DNA from: Bacteroidales bacterium
Lineage (GTDB): Bacteria; Bacteroidota; Bacteroidia; Bacteroidales; ML635J-15
NCBI GenBank assembly: GCA_031284905.1
Contig: JAITXI010000235.1
Span: 1 to 43,852, forward strand
Direction: 5' to 3'
Length of the DNA stretch: 43,852 nt
Shown here: in pieces, positions 9,014 through 17,409 of the stretch
How positions within the stretch are numbered: the first letter of the stretch is position 1
How the letters are laid out: each line of letters begins with the position of its first letter
Position numbers and translations under genes: made by a program
Notes under the pieces: model-generated
What the model saw: only the letters and a program-made list of their open reading frames with translations
Databases searched by the model: none
What the model was told of the DNA's origin: nothing

Positions 9014-10711
9014 TTACTTATTTATCTTCTTATTCACAATTTCCAAAATTTCTTTTTCCAATTCAAGTGCTTTTTGTTCAATAGTTTTTCCTTCTGAAAT
9101 TATTTTTTCAACAAATGTTTTATCGTTATACGAGCCACAATTAATTTTCACATTTAGAAAAGCTCCTTGTACACCGGTACGTGCTGAAAGTGTTCCAACT
9201 CCTGCATCGCTAATTGATGCTTCTAATCCGTTTTTTGACATTTCGAGTAAAATTTCCATACTTTCGTAACAAAGAGTCATTGTTTTAAAAGGAATTTCTA
9301 TTGCAAACTTTGTTGCTTCTTGAATTGCCTGTTTTCGGATTTCTTTTTCCGAATCACTGTTTTTTGGTAAATCGAATGCTGCCATAATTTTATTAAAAGC
9401 ATTTGTATCTTCGTCAACCATTTTCAATAATTCATCATGATAATATTTCCCTTTTTCAGCCCAATCACTAAAATTTTTCCAAGAATCATCATGACGGAAT
9501 TTGTTGGCTGAAAGATTAGCCACCATAGTTCCTAAAGCAGCTCCCAGCGAACCGATATATGCAGAAATAGACCCTCCGCCAGGTGCCGGTGCTTCTGATG
9601 CCGTGGTATGGCAAAATTTTACTAAATCCATATCAATTAATTTTGCTTTTGAATTTTCTTCTAAAAGATATTCAATAATATTTTTCTTTGGGTCAAATTG
9701 TTTTACTTCGTTCAATCCGAGAGATTTTATAGCAATTTTAATGATTTCTTCATCTGCAATTCCTGTTGAACGTCCTTGCTTGTGGAGGAAATATTTTCCG
9801 GCATCAAGAATTGATTTTAAAGGCATAATTCCGACAATTTCAGAACCGGTAACTCTAATTCCATGAACAGCAGCTCTTTCGCAAACGGTTTCAAATGCAA
9901 CATGTACGGGTGTAACGTTAATGTCAGTTAAATTCATTGAAATTTGAGCAATTCCAAATTCTTCGATATACCAACCGATAGCTTTTACTGATTTTAATAA
10001 ACCCGGTTCAAATACAGAATTTCCTTTTTCGTCTTTTATGATTTTTCCGGTTACTTGATTTCCTTCACGTTTTACCCTACCTTTTTCGCGTACATCATAA
10101 GCAATTGAATTTGCTTTATTTACAGAGGTCGTATTCAAATTGATATTATATGCGACCAAAAAATTACGAGCTCCAACTGCAATTGCTCCGGTTCTAACAG
10201 TCTTTTCATTCCATGTGTTTGGTCCAAAATCAGGTTTCCATTCAGGAGAAGTAATTTTCTTTGGTAAACCTTCATATTCACCGGAACGACAATTTGCTAA
10301 ATTTCGCCTAACTTCAGTATAAGCAGCTGATTCATAGCAATATATAGGAATTTCTAATTCTTCTCCGATTTTTTTTGCAAGTTTTCGAGCATATTCAACA
10401 GTTTCTTCCATAGAAATATTAGAAATCGGAACTAACGGGCAAACATCGGTGGCTCCAAAACGTGGGTGTGCTCCGTGATGTTTACTCATATCAATAATCT
10501 CAGATGCTTTTTTTACTGCTAAAAAAGCTGCTTCACAAACTTGTTCCGGTTCACCAACAAAAGTTACAACTGTTCTATTTGTTGCTACTCCGGGGTCAAC
10601 ATCTAATAATTTTATTCCTTCAATTTTTTCTATTTCGTCAGTAATTTGTTTAATTATCGACATATCACAACCTTCACTGAAATTTGGAACGCATTCTATT
10701 ATCTTTTTCAT
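9014..10711 (-). CDS. ftcD: bifunctional glutamate formimidoyltransferase / formimidotetrahydrofolate cyclodeaminase
   Basis: Cytoplasmic folate enzyme of 565 residues that moves the formimino group of formiminoglutamate (from histidine breakdown) to tetrahydrofolate and then releases ammonia to give methenyl-THF. The transferase part occupies about residues 1-300: it starts IIECVPNFSEG and contains MSKHHGAHPRFGATDV with the active-site histidine. The cyclodeaminase part (about 350-545) contains ASEAPAPGGGSISAYIGSLG, the family glycine-rich signature. The fused two-domain layout and length match the animal and Bacteroidota form. The other histidine utilisation genes (hutH, hutU, hutI) are not in the window. 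The upstream phosphomutase gene ends 11 bases before its ATG, so the two may share a transcript. Confidence 0.93.
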   Translation of the reverse strand: MKKIIECVPNFSEGCDMSIIKQITDEIEKIEGIKLLDVDPGVATNRTVVTFVGEPEQVCEAAFLAVKKASEIIDMSKHHGAHPRFGATDVCPLVPISNISMEETVEYARKLAKKIGEELEIPIYCYESAAYTEVRRNLANCRSGEYEGLPKKITSPEWKPDFGPNTWNEKTVRTGAIAVGARNFLVAYNINLNTTSVNKANSIAYDVREKGRVKREGNQVTGKIIKDEKGNSVFEPGLLKSVKAIGWYIEEFGIAQISMNLTDINVTPVHVAFETVCERAAVHGIRVTGSEIVGIMPLKSILDAGKYFLHKQGRSTGIADEEIIKIAIKSLGLNEVKQFDPKKNIIEYLLEENSKAKLIDMDLVKFCHTTASEAPAPGGGSISAYIGSLGAALGTMVANLSANKFRHDDSWKNFSDWAEKGKYYHDELLKMVDEDTNAFNKIMAAFDLPKNSDSEKEIRKQAIQEATKFAIEIPFKTMTLCYESMEILLEMSKNGLEASISDAGVGTLSARTGVQGAFLNVKINCGSYNDKTFVEKIISEGKTIEQKALELEKEILEIVNKKINK

Positions 10712-10722
10712 TTTTTAGTTTT

Positions 10723-12432
10723 TTATATTAATTTTTTAAAAATATTGTTAATCTTAAGTTTTAATTTTTCTTCAACAGTATTAAATTCTTTTTTATTTTT
10801 TAAAATTTCTTTTGTACTTATGTAAAATTTAATTTTTGGTTCTGTTCCTGAAGGTCTTACAGTTATTATTGTAGCATCTTCTAAAACAAATTGTAAGACA
10901 TTTGATTTTGGATAATCAATTTTTTCTGTATTATTTTCGATAATATTTATATGTATTAATTTTTCATAATCAAAAATTTCTGTAACATTCTGATTTATAA
11001 TTGTTTTAGGCGGGTTATTTCTGAAATTTATCATCATGTTTTCTATTTCTTTTAAACCGTCTTTTCCTTTTTTTGTGATAGATTTTAAACCTTCCATGTA
11101 AAAACCTAATTCTAAATAAATATCAATTAAAATATCAAGAAGATTTTTGTTTTTTTGTTTTGCTAAATTTGCACATTCAGTAATTAAAAGAGCTGCAATT
11201 ACGGCATCTTTATCTCTCACAAAATCACCTGCTAAAAATCCGAAACTTTCTTCACCGCCACACAAAAATTGTTTTTCTCCTTTTTTTTCTTCAATAATTT
11301 GTGCAATATATTTGAAGCCTGTAAGAACATCGTAACATTTTACATCGAATTTTTGTGCAATTTTCTGTAAAAGTTCTGTTGTTACAATAGTTTTAACAAT
11401 AAAATCATTATAATATAATTCTTTATTTTGTGATAATACATAATTTGTTAATAATGAGGCGGTTTGATTTCCATTAAGTAAAATATATTCGCCATCAGAA
11501 TTACGAACAGCAACACCAAGACGGTCGCCGTCAGGGTCGGTACCTAATACAATATCTGCTTTTTTATGTTTTGCCAGTTCAATTGCCATTGACAAAGTAG
11601 CGGGTTCTTCCGGATTTGGGGAACTTACTGACGAAAAATGTCCATCAGGTTTTGATTGTTCTTCAACGATATAAAAATTTTCTGAATATCCCGCTTTTTC
11701 AAATACTTGTGGTAATATTTCCCAAGTAGAACCATGAATAGGAGAAAAAACTATGGATAAATTTTTTGATGATTTATTATTTTCAATTAATGTTAAAATT
11801 TTTTCAGAATAAATTTCATCAAGTTCTTTCCCAATAATATTAATATTTTGATTATCAACGTTTTGAAACTGAATTTTTGAAAAATCCGTAATAAAATTGA
11901 CTTCTTGAATAATATTATGGTCGTGTGGTGGAATAATTTGTCCGCCGTCAGCCCAATATACCTTGTAACCATTATATTCTTTTGGATTATGTGATGCAGT
12001 GATTACAATACCTGCTTTACAATTATAATGACGCACAGCAAAGGATAATTCCGGAGTTGGACGAGATTTTTCAAATAATAAAACTTTAATATTATTTGCT
12101 GCTAAAATTGAAGCGGAAATATTTGCAAATTCAGCAGAATTATTTCTGGTATCAAATCCTATGGCACATTTTATTTCTTCGTTTGGAAATTGTTTTAATA
12201 AATAATTTGCTAAACCTTGCGTTGCTCTTCCAACAGTATATTTATTCATTCGGTTAGTTCCAACGTCCATAATTCCACGTAAACCACCGGTTCCAAATTC
12301 TAAATCTTTATAAAAACAATCAATTATTTGATTTTCGTCATTTTCTAATAGGTTTTTAACTTTTTCGCGAGTTTCTTTGTCAAAAATATCTGATAACCAA
12401 TAATTTATTTTTTCTTTTATAAAATTTTCCAT
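10723..12432 (-). CDS. phospho-sugar mutase (phosphoglucomutase/phosphomannomutase family)
   Basis: Alpha-D-phosphohexomutase of 569 residues that would interconvert hexose-1- and hexose-6-phosphates. It has the four-domain signatures in order: FGTGGLRGIMDVG near residue 45, the phosphoserine loop TASHNPKEYNG, the metal-binding loop DPDGDRLGVAV, the sugar-binding loop GGEESFGF, and the phosphate-binding loop RPSGTEPKIKFY at the C-terminus. The length and motif spelling fit the Bacteroidota/Firmicutes PgcA-like subgroup more than GlmM. Sugar specificity (glucose, mannose or both) cannot be settled from sequence. A -7 box lies 16 bases upstream of the start, and ftcD follows 11 bases downstream. 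Confidence 0.92.
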   Translation of the reverse strand: MENFIKEKINYWLSDIFDKETREKVKNLLENDENQIIDCFYKDLEFGTGGLRGIMDVGTNRMNKYTVGRATQGLANYLLKQFPNEEIKCAIGFDTRNNSAEFANISASILAANNIKVLLFEKSRPTPELSFAVRHYNCKAGIVITASHNPKEYNGYKVYWADGGQIIPPHDHNIIQEVNFITDFSKIQFQNVDNQNINIIGKELDEIYSEKILTLIENNKSSKNLSIVFSPIHGSTWEILPQVFEKAGYSENFYIVEEQSKPDGHFSSVSSPNPEEPATLSMAIELAKHKKADIVLGTDPDGDRLGVAVRNSDGEYILLNGNQTASLLTNYVLSQNKELYYNDFIVKTIVTTELLQKIAQKFDVKCYDVLTGFKYIAQIIEEKKGEKQFLCGGEESFGFLAGDFVRDKDAVIAALLITECANLAKQKNKNLLDILIDIYLELGFYMEGLKSITKKGKDGLKEIENMMINFRNNPPKTIINQNVTEIFDYEKLIHINIIENNTEKIDYPKSNVLQFVLEDATIITVRPSGTEPKIKFYISTKEILKNKKEFNTVEEKLKLKINNIFKKLI

Positions 12433-12448
12433 AGTGAATTCTCTGTTA

Positions 12449-12456
12449 CAAAATTA
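12449..12456 (-). promoter_or_regulatory. promoter of the phosphomutase-ftcD unit
   Basis: On the minus strand this reads TAATTTTG, matching TAnnTTTG, 16 bases before the ATG at 12432. Confidence 0.45.
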
Positions 12457-12496
12457 ATTAAAATTCTTAAATTTTAATATTATTTTATCTATAAAT

Positions 12497-12515
12497 CAGC
12501 AAAGTGGTCGAACAT
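12497..12515 (-). repeat. short dispersed sequence next to a stop codon
   Basis: CAGCAAAGTGGTCGAACAT on the plus strand ends 2 bases from the stop codon of the nucleoid-associated protein gene; its first 13 bases match the copy at 8991 with two differences. Confidence 0.4.
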
Positions 12516-12517
12516 CT

Positions 12518-13552
12518 TTATTCTTCTTCTTTGTAATAAATTTTATAAAATTTTCCATTATCATCGTTTCCTCTTTCAATTTTTTCGCGATTTCCATGAA
12601 TGTAAATGTGAAAATTTTTATCTAATTTAATGATACTCTTGAATATCCGTGCTTGTTTTTTCACTGCATAATCTGAAATATTAAAATCATTGGCAACGTC
12701 AAGAACAGCTTCTTGTTGCAGTAGATTTTTGTAATTTTGAAAACTATTTATCACTTCTTGTTGTGCCATTACTTCATTTTCAAAATTTTCTATATTAAAT
12801 TTATCTTTTTCTTTAAAAAATTTTGCTGATTTATTTAATAAATCAATCTGGTCAATTTTTGACACTTCAAATTGTTTTGGCAGTTCGTTTTCTACGAAAG
12901 TTTTACAAATCGAAATCATGTTTTGGGTGTTGTAACAATCGTCTTTTCGTTGAATTAATTGTAAAAATTCGTCAATCCAATATTGTTCACTATCTTTGTT
13001 TGAATTATTAACAATTGAAATTATATATCCATTTTCCGGTTCAATATTCAAAATCAAACAGCCTTTGTCTAATTTTTTTACATTAATTCCGGATTCACTT
13101 CCAATGTCAAGACCGTCTTCATTAATATCAATAGTTAAAAAAGTATCTTTATTTTCGGATTTGAATAAACCTACAGCATCTATCATTTGATTTTTAAAAT
13201 GAATATTTGTAAAATAAACAGTATAAAATTCGCCCTCTTTAATTTTTTTATCATTTGTTTTATCAAATAATAGATTTGCCATAATTACAGATTGTTTGAA
13301 AAGCGTTTCGGGATTTTCAAAAATTTTATTTGCACAAGAATATACATCGTTCATTTTTACGTCTATTTCGTGATAAAAACTATAATATTCTTCAGATTTA
13401 AAAGCAGACAAAAAATATTCGGAAAGAATATTTTTTGTATTTATGTCTAATACTAAAGGATTTTTTGATAAAAATAATCCTGTATCAGATGCTTTGTTTC
13501 CTATTTTATGAACTGAAATTTCATGTATTGATGTAATTTTGGTATCTATCAT
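12518..13552 (-). CDS. nucleoid-associated protein (YejK/NdpA, 37-kDa family)
   Basis: Soluble protein of 344 residues, rich in Lys, Asp and Glu. The layout is that of the 37-kDa nucleoid-associated protein family (PF04245): an N-terminal region beginning ITSIHEISVHKIGNK, a central part with FKNQMIDAVGLFKSENKDTF and ISICKTFVENELPKQF, and a C-terminal block (DFNISDYAVKKQARIFKSI, then KNFHIYIHGN). Family members bind DNA loosely or sit with the nucleoid; their exact job in Bacteroidota is unknown. It has its own -7 box 37 bases upstream and appears to be a single-gene unit between YitT and the phosphomutase, all on the minus strand. Confidence 0.82.
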   Translation of the reverse strand: MIDTKITSIHEISVHKIGNKASDTGLFLSKNPLVLDINTKNILSEYFLSAFKSEEYYSFYHEIDVKMNDVYSCANKIFENPETLFKQSVIMANLLFDKTNDKKIKEGEFYTVYFTNIHFKNQMIDAVGLFKSENKDTFLTIDINEDGLDIGSESGINVKKLDKGCLILNIEPENGYIISIVNNSNKDSEQYWIDEFLQLIQRKDDCYNTQNMISICKTFVENELPKQFEVSKIDQIDLLNKSAKFFKEKDKFNIENFENEVMAQQEVINSFQNYKNLLQQEAVLDVANDFNISDYAVKKQARIFKSIIKLDKNFHIYIHGNREKIERGNDDNGKFYKIYYKEEE

Positions 13553-13589
13553 GTTTTTTATTTATGATTTTAGATTTATGATTTTTTTA

Positions 13590-13597
13590 CAAAATTA
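13590..13597 (-). promoter_or_regulatory. promoter of the nucleoid-associated protein gene
   Basis: Minus-strand TAATTTTG matches TAnnTTTG, 37 bases before the ATG at 13552. Confidence 0.4.
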
Positions 13598-13682
13598 ACA
13601 TAATTTTCAGAATTAACAAATGGGATTTTTATAACTGCGAACGAGAATCTTTCTTTTCACTTTTATGATAGTTAGGTTAAAA

Positions 13683-13702
13683 CAACGAATCGGTCTATGT
13701 TT
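13683..13702 (-). repeat. short dispersed sequence next to the yitT-like stop
   Basis: Contains CGGTCTATGTT, identical to part of the copy at 8991-9010, and ends 2 bases from the stop codon at 13705. Confidence 0.4.
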
Positions 13703-13704
13703 TT

Positions 13705-14598
13705 TTAATCTTTTTTTTTCGTCTTTACTTTTAGTTCGTCAAAATTCTTGCCATAAACTCCTTGAACTTTTGAAAATGAGATAAAAGCATTTGGGTCTTC
13801 ATGTTTTATAATTCTCATAACTGCGTGTTTTTCAGTTCTGTGTACCATTGTTATCAAAACTTCTTGGTCATTTTTTGTGTACCAGCCATATCCATTTAAA
13901 AGTGTAACTCCACGTGTTAATTCTGTACTTATTCGTGCTGCTATCAAATTATTTTTATTTGAAAAAACCATTATTTGGTATGATTGATTAAATCCTCCAA
14001 TAACATAATCACAGAGCAATGTGCTGATAATCATATTCAAATAACTATAAAGTAGAGTTTCTATATTTTTGGTTACAAAATATAAAGATGCAATAATTAG
14101 AACGTTAATTATTAAAGAAGTTTTTCCGTAAGAAATATTTTTGTATTTTCCTAACATTAAAACGACAATGTCAGTTCCGCCTGTATTGCCGCCATTTGCT
14201 ATTGCAAGTCCAATTCCTAATGCCGATAGACCGCTTCCAATAATTGTACATGTTAATATATTATCTTTTAGTAATGGTTCAGGGAATAATGGAATTAGAA
14301 TTTCAAAAAACACAGAAACTATAAAAATACAAATAATTGTTTTAATAATAAATTTAAAACCCAATATTTTAAGGGCAATAATTATTAAAATTGCATTTAT
14401 TGCTAAGTTCATCCAGCCGATAGGAGTATTTAAGGCATAATGCAAGATTGTTACAATACCCAAAACGCCTCCGCCGGCTAATTTTATAGGAATTAAAAAT
14501 GCCGACCAACCAAAAGTGTAAATAAATAATCCTAAAATTATTAAAAACCAACTTTGGATTGAATTGAATATATCAAATTTTCTTTTCTTTTCTTTCAT
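13705..14598 (-). CDS. YitT family membrane protein
   Basis: Inner-membrane protein of 297 residues. Five to six hydrophobic segments (about residues 15-40, 50-75, 80-105, 110-135, 155-180) form the YitT domain (PF02588), with GGNTGGTDIV in the conserved loop. The last ~90 residues are the soluble DUF2179 domain (TRGVTLLNGYGWYTKNDQEVLITMV and HEDPNAFISF). I chose the ATG at 14598, giving MKEKKRKFDIF; an upstream start at 14655 would add 19 residues read from repeat-like intergenic sequence. The function of the family is not established. It follows the DUF1343 gene on the same strand with an 83-base gap. Confidence 0.88.
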   Translation of the reverse strand: MKEKKRKFDIFNSIQSWFLIILGLFIYTFGWSAFLIPIKLAGGGVLGIVTILHYALNTPIGWMNLAINAILIIIALKILGFKFIIKTIICIFIVSVFFEILIPLFPEPLLKDNILTCTIIGSGLSALGIGLAIANGGNTGGTDIVVLMLGKYKNISYGKTSLIINVLIIASLYFVTKNIETLLYSYLNMIISTLLCDYVIGGFNQSYQIMVFSNKNNLIAARISTELTRGVTLLNGYGWYTKNDQEVLITMVHRTEKHAVMRIIKHEDPNAFISFSKVQGVYGKNFDELKVKTKKKD

Positions 14599-14604
14599 TT
14601 TTAT

Positions 14605-14681
14605 GATTTTAGATGTGAGTATGTGAGATATGAGTACTGAGTCCTTTCGTCCCATTTTGCCCCTTCTCGTCCATTCTCCAT
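14605..14681. repeat. dispersed intergenic sequence after the DUF1343 stop
   Basis: Contains TGTGAGATATGAGTACTGAG followed by a TCC/CC-rich stretch (CGTCCCATTTTGCCCC). A similar order, TTGAGATATGAGACC then CCATTTTGTCCC, recurs at 31628-31670. In the sense of the minus-strand gene the stop is followed by ATGGAGAATGGACGAG. Confidence 0.5.
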
Positions 14682-15908
14682 TTACATGTATAATAAATAT
14701 TTTTCACGTATTATTTTAAATTTTTCTAATTCTTCTTTCCATGAATTTCTGATTTCTTCTTCCGAAACATTATCAATTATTTGTTGTTTGAATTTGTTGT
14801 TTCCTGATAATAAATTGAATGAGTTTGTTTTTTTGAAAAAATTATTTTTATCGGGGAAAGAGTTATATATTTTTTTAATAAAATTTATGTTAATTTGATT
14901 TTGAAATTCAGTGATATCTCTTTCGGAAGATAAATCAATTCCATAGCAGATTTGATGTTCAAAATCGGGATGAGTAGCTCCATGGTTGGGTTTTGGGGTG
15001 AATTGAAAATTGAAACTTTCAATATTTTTATACAGCGGACTTCCAATAGCTTGAAATTGTTTATCTGTACCTCTACCTACGCTTAGATTTACTCCTTCCA
15101 AAAGACATAAAGTCGGATATAATTCTATTGATAAATCGTTGGGAAGATTTGGAGATGGTGGAATAGGCAAGGAATATTTATTTTGATGAAGATAATTTTG
15201 ACATTTTATGATTTCTAAATTGCACTGTAAATTATTTTTTAGCCAATGTTCGCCGTTTATCATTAAAGCATATTCGCCGATTGTCATTCCGTAAACTATT
15301 GGCACAGGATGCATTCCGATAAAAGAACGGAAGTTTGCAGTGTCTAAAATCGGACCATCAACATAACCTGAATTTGGATTAGGACGGTCTAAAACGATTA
15401 ATTTTATTCCATTTTCGGCACATGCTTCCATGATATAATGCAGAGTTGAAATGTATGTATAAAATCTTACGCCCACATCTTGTAAATCGAAAATTATTAT
15501 GCTAATATTCTGTAATTGTTCTTTTGTTGGTTTTTTATTATTTCCATAAAGTGAAATTATTGGTAAACCGGTTTTTTTGTCAATTTCATTATTGATTTTT
15601 GTTCCGGCATCTACAGTTCCACGAAATCCATGTTCTGGTGAAAATATTTTTTCAATTTTTAAATCCCTTGACAATAGTGTATCAACTAAATGTGCATTAT
15701 TTATAACACTGGTTTGATTTGCAACAATTCCGATTTTTTTATCTTTTAAGAATTCAATATTTTCTAAAAAATCATATATTCCGGGTTTAATTATTGTTAA
15801 ATTTTTAGAAACATTGACTGACTTAAAAAATGATGAATTTTCTAAATTATGAAATTTATTTGAAAAGAATAATAATATTAAAAAAATTGTTAAAATTCTA
15901 ATATTCAT
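14682..15908 (-). CDS. namZ: DUF1343 exo-beta-N-acetylmuramidase (NamZ-like)
   Basis: Predicted exported or membrane-anchored enzyme of 408 residues. After a hydrophobic N-terminus (residues 1-16) comes the DUF1343 core: IGIVANQTSVI, FSPEHGFRGTVDAG, FDLQDVGVRFYTYISTLHY, VLDRPNPN, PIVYGMTIGEYA, and LYPTLCLLEGVNLSVGRGTD. This family was renamed NamZ after a Bacillus enzyme that releases terminal MurNAc from peptidoglycan fragments, so a role in wall recycling is the best guess. The usual length after the signal peptide is about 380 residues, as here. The TYISTLHYIMEA and LDRPNP segments are close to Bacteroidota members. No amiA/murQ-like recycling neighbours are present. Confidence 0.88.
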   Translation of the reverse strand: MNIRILTIFLILLFFSNKFHNLENSSFFKSVNVSKNLTIIKPGIYDFLENIEFLKDKKIGIVANQTSVINNAHLVDTLLSRDLKIEKIFSPEHGFRGTVDAGTKINNEIDKKTGLPIISLYGNNKKPTKEQLQNISIIIFDLQDVGVRFYTYISTLHYIMEACAENGIKLIVLDRPNPNSGYVDGPILDTANFRSFIGMHPVPIVYGMTIGEYALMINGEHWLKNNLQCNLEIIKCQNYLHQNKYSLPIPPSPNLPNDLSIELYPTLCLLEGVNLSVGRGTDKQFQAIGSPLYKNIESFNFQFTPKPNHGATHPDFEHQICYGIDLSSERDITEFQNQININFIKKIYNSFPDKNNFFKKTNSFNLLSGNNKFKQQIIDNVSEEEIRNSWKEELEKFKIIREKYLLYM

Positions 15909-16020
15909 ATTTTTGATATTAGTAGTGAAATATTGAGTATTTAGACTAATAGATATTCAATGTGCAACTTTTTCTTTTCGTTTGTTTCCTGTTAGTCCCA
16001 TATTCATTTTGTCTTGATTA

Positions 16021-16893
16021 TTATTTTGTCAATCTTTCTAAAACAATTTCCACTAATTTTTCCATTGAATCTTTATAGTTTGGAAGAAATTCTTTTGCAA
16101 ATCTATTAGCAATTATTACACAAACTGTTGTAGCATTGTGCCCTAACATTAATGATAAACCGCAAAGAGCCGAACTTTCCATTTCGTAGTTAGTGATACA
16201 TTTGTTGTTGTATTTGAAAGCGCGGATTTTATTGTTAATATTTCTATCCTGAATTTGTAAACGAAGTTCTCTTCCTTGCGGACCATAAAAACCGGGAGAA
16301 GAAATTGTAATTCCGCGTCTGAAATCACTTCCAACACGATTCATTAAAGTTTCTGAAGATTTTACAACATAAGGAGAAGTTAGCCGTGGATTCCATGATA
16401 AATGTTTTTTTAAAGCATTTTCAAAATCTAAATCCATAAATTTTTCACTATCTCGATACCAATTTAAAAGTCCGTCAAATCCGATAGAATATTCTGACAT
16501 AAGAAATGAGCCAACAGCTAAATCTTCTTGTAAACCTCCAGATGTTCCAACTCTTAATAAATTTAAAGATTTTTTTTCGGTTTTTTCAGTTCTCGTTTTT
16601 AAATTTATATTTGCTAAAGCATCTAATTCGTTGATTACTATATCAATATTGTCGGTACCAATTCCGGTTGCCAAAACTGTTAGACGTTTTCCATTGTAAA
16701 AACCTGTTTTTGTAACAAATTCACGATTTTGAACATGATGTTCAATTTTCTCAAAATGTTTACAAAACATATCAACTCTGCCAGGGTCTCCGACTAAAAT
16801 AATGTCGTCTGCAATTTGTTCGGGTAGTAAATGTAGATGAAAAACACTACCATCATCATTTATTATTAATTCCGATTCTTCAATTTTATTCAT
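16021..16893 (-). CDS. nucleoside phosphorylase (uridine/purine phosphorylase family)
   Basis: Cytoplasmic enzyme of 290 residues of the PNP/UDP superfamily, which splits nucleosides with phosphate. Recognisable parts are IILVGDPGRVDMFCKHF (phosphate-binding GDPGR), TGIGTDNIDIVINELDAL, LLRVGTSGGLQ (conserved RVGTSGG) and NYEMESSALCGLS, where MES contacts the ribose. The N-terminal extension before the DPGR block (LIINDDGSVFHLHLLPEQI) is characteristic of a Bacteroidota subgroup usually annotated as uridine phosphorylase-like. Base specificity is not predictable. The gene has a -7 box 22 bases upstream and stands alone on the minus strand between tRNA-Pro and DUF1343. Confidence 0.88.
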   Translation of the reverse strand: MNKIEESELIINDDGSVFHLHLLPEQIADDIILVGDPGRVDMFCKHFEKIEHHVQNREFVTKTGFYNGKRLTVLATGIGTDNIDIVINELDALANINLKTRTEKTEKKSLNLLRVGTSGGLQEDLAVGSFLMSEYSIGFDGLLNWYRDSEKFMDLDFENALKKHLSWNPRLTSPYVVKSSETLMNRVGSDFRRGITISSPGFYGPQGRELRLQIQDRNINNKIRAFKYNNKCITNYEMESSALCGLSLMLGHNATTVCVIIANRFAKEFLPNYKDSMEKLVEIVLERLTK

Positions 16894-16915
16894 AATCGTA
16901 TTTTTTTATTACATA

Positions 16916-16923
16916 CAAAAATA
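16916..16923 (-). promoter_or_regulatory. promoter of the nucleoside phosphorylase gene
   Basis: Minus-strand TATTTTTG, 22 bases before the ATG at 16893. Confidence 0.45.
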
Positions 16924-17077
16924 GTGAAAATTTTTCAATAAAAAAAGTGTTAATATTCACTTATCGCATTTATGTTTTCAAATCAGCTTAAAAATACTAA
17001 TAAAAACAAGGCAACTAATCAAGTCAAACGTAGTGAAACATTTTTTTGTCGAATTAATTATAATTGGTATTAATAAT

Positions 17078-17085
17078 TATTTTTG
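17078..17085 (+). promoter_or_regulatory. orphan -7 box with no gene behind it
   Basis: TATTTTTG matches the -7 consensus. Downstream there is an AAGGAG at 17094 but no ATG at usual distance, and the bidirectional terminator at 17175-17202 would end a transcript of roughly 110 nt. It may serve a small RNA or be a chance match. Confidence 0.25.
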
Positions 17086-17174
17086 CAAATTTTAAGGAGA
17101 TAAAATAAAAATTTATATCAACTTAATTTAATGCAAAATATATATTATATCTTATTAAATCTGCAAATAAAACA

Positions 17175-17202
17175 AAAAAGTCAAGGAATTCCTTGACTTT
17201 TT
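17175..17202. terminator. rho-independent terminator after tRNA-Pro, symmetric
   Basis: AAAAAGTCAAGG, loop AATT, CCTTGACTTTTT: a perfect 12-bp palindromic stem with A-tract and T-tract on its two sides. It starts 1 base after the tRNA 3' end on the minus strand, and its symmetry means it could also stop transcription on the plus strand. Confidence 0.85.
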
Positions 17203-17203
17203 G

Positions 17204-17278
17204 TCGGGGTAGCAAGATTCGAACTTGCGACCCCCTGCTCCCAAAGCAGGTGCGCTAACCGGACTGCGCTATACCCCG
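17204..17278 (-). tRNA. tRNA-Pro(TGG)
   Basis: A 75-nt cloverleaf on the minus strand. Acceptor arm CGGGGTA pairs with TACCCCG, discriminator A; D arm GCGC...GCGC; anticodon stem CCTGC/GCAGG with loop TTTGGGA, so the anticodon is TGG (proline CCN codons); T arm GCAAG TTCGAAT CTTGC. The 3' CCA is not encoded (CAA follows), so it must be added by a nucleotidyltransferase such as the one at 38954-40405. The gene is followed by a strong terminator. Confidence 0.97.
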
Positions 17279-17384
17279 AAACTTTATACTAACTTATAAC
17301 TTATAAGAATAAGTTTCTCTTAAATTTGAGACTGCAAAGGTAACTAATTTTTTATAAAAAAAAAAATTTTTGCAATTATTTTTA

Positions 17385-17392
17385 TACCTTTG
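17385..17392 (+). promoter_or_regulatory. promoter of trkH
   Basis: TACCTTTG matches TAnnTTTG, 17 bases before the ATG at 17410. Confidence 0.5.
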
Positions 17393-17409
17393 TAAAGTTT
17401 TTTCTTTTT

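Larger units (their letters stand above)
16894..17174. other. gene-free gap with divergent promoter-like boxes
   Basis: No protein gene is supported. It holds the nucleoside phosphorylase -7 box at 16916-16923, and on the plus strand an unassigned TATTTTTG at 17078-17085 followed by AAGGAG at 17094-17099 but no matching ATG. Confidence 0.5.

Noticed and set aside
17131..17196. Short peptide gene starting MQNIYYIL
   Set aside because: Only 21 codons, runs into the terminator stem and has no conserved features.
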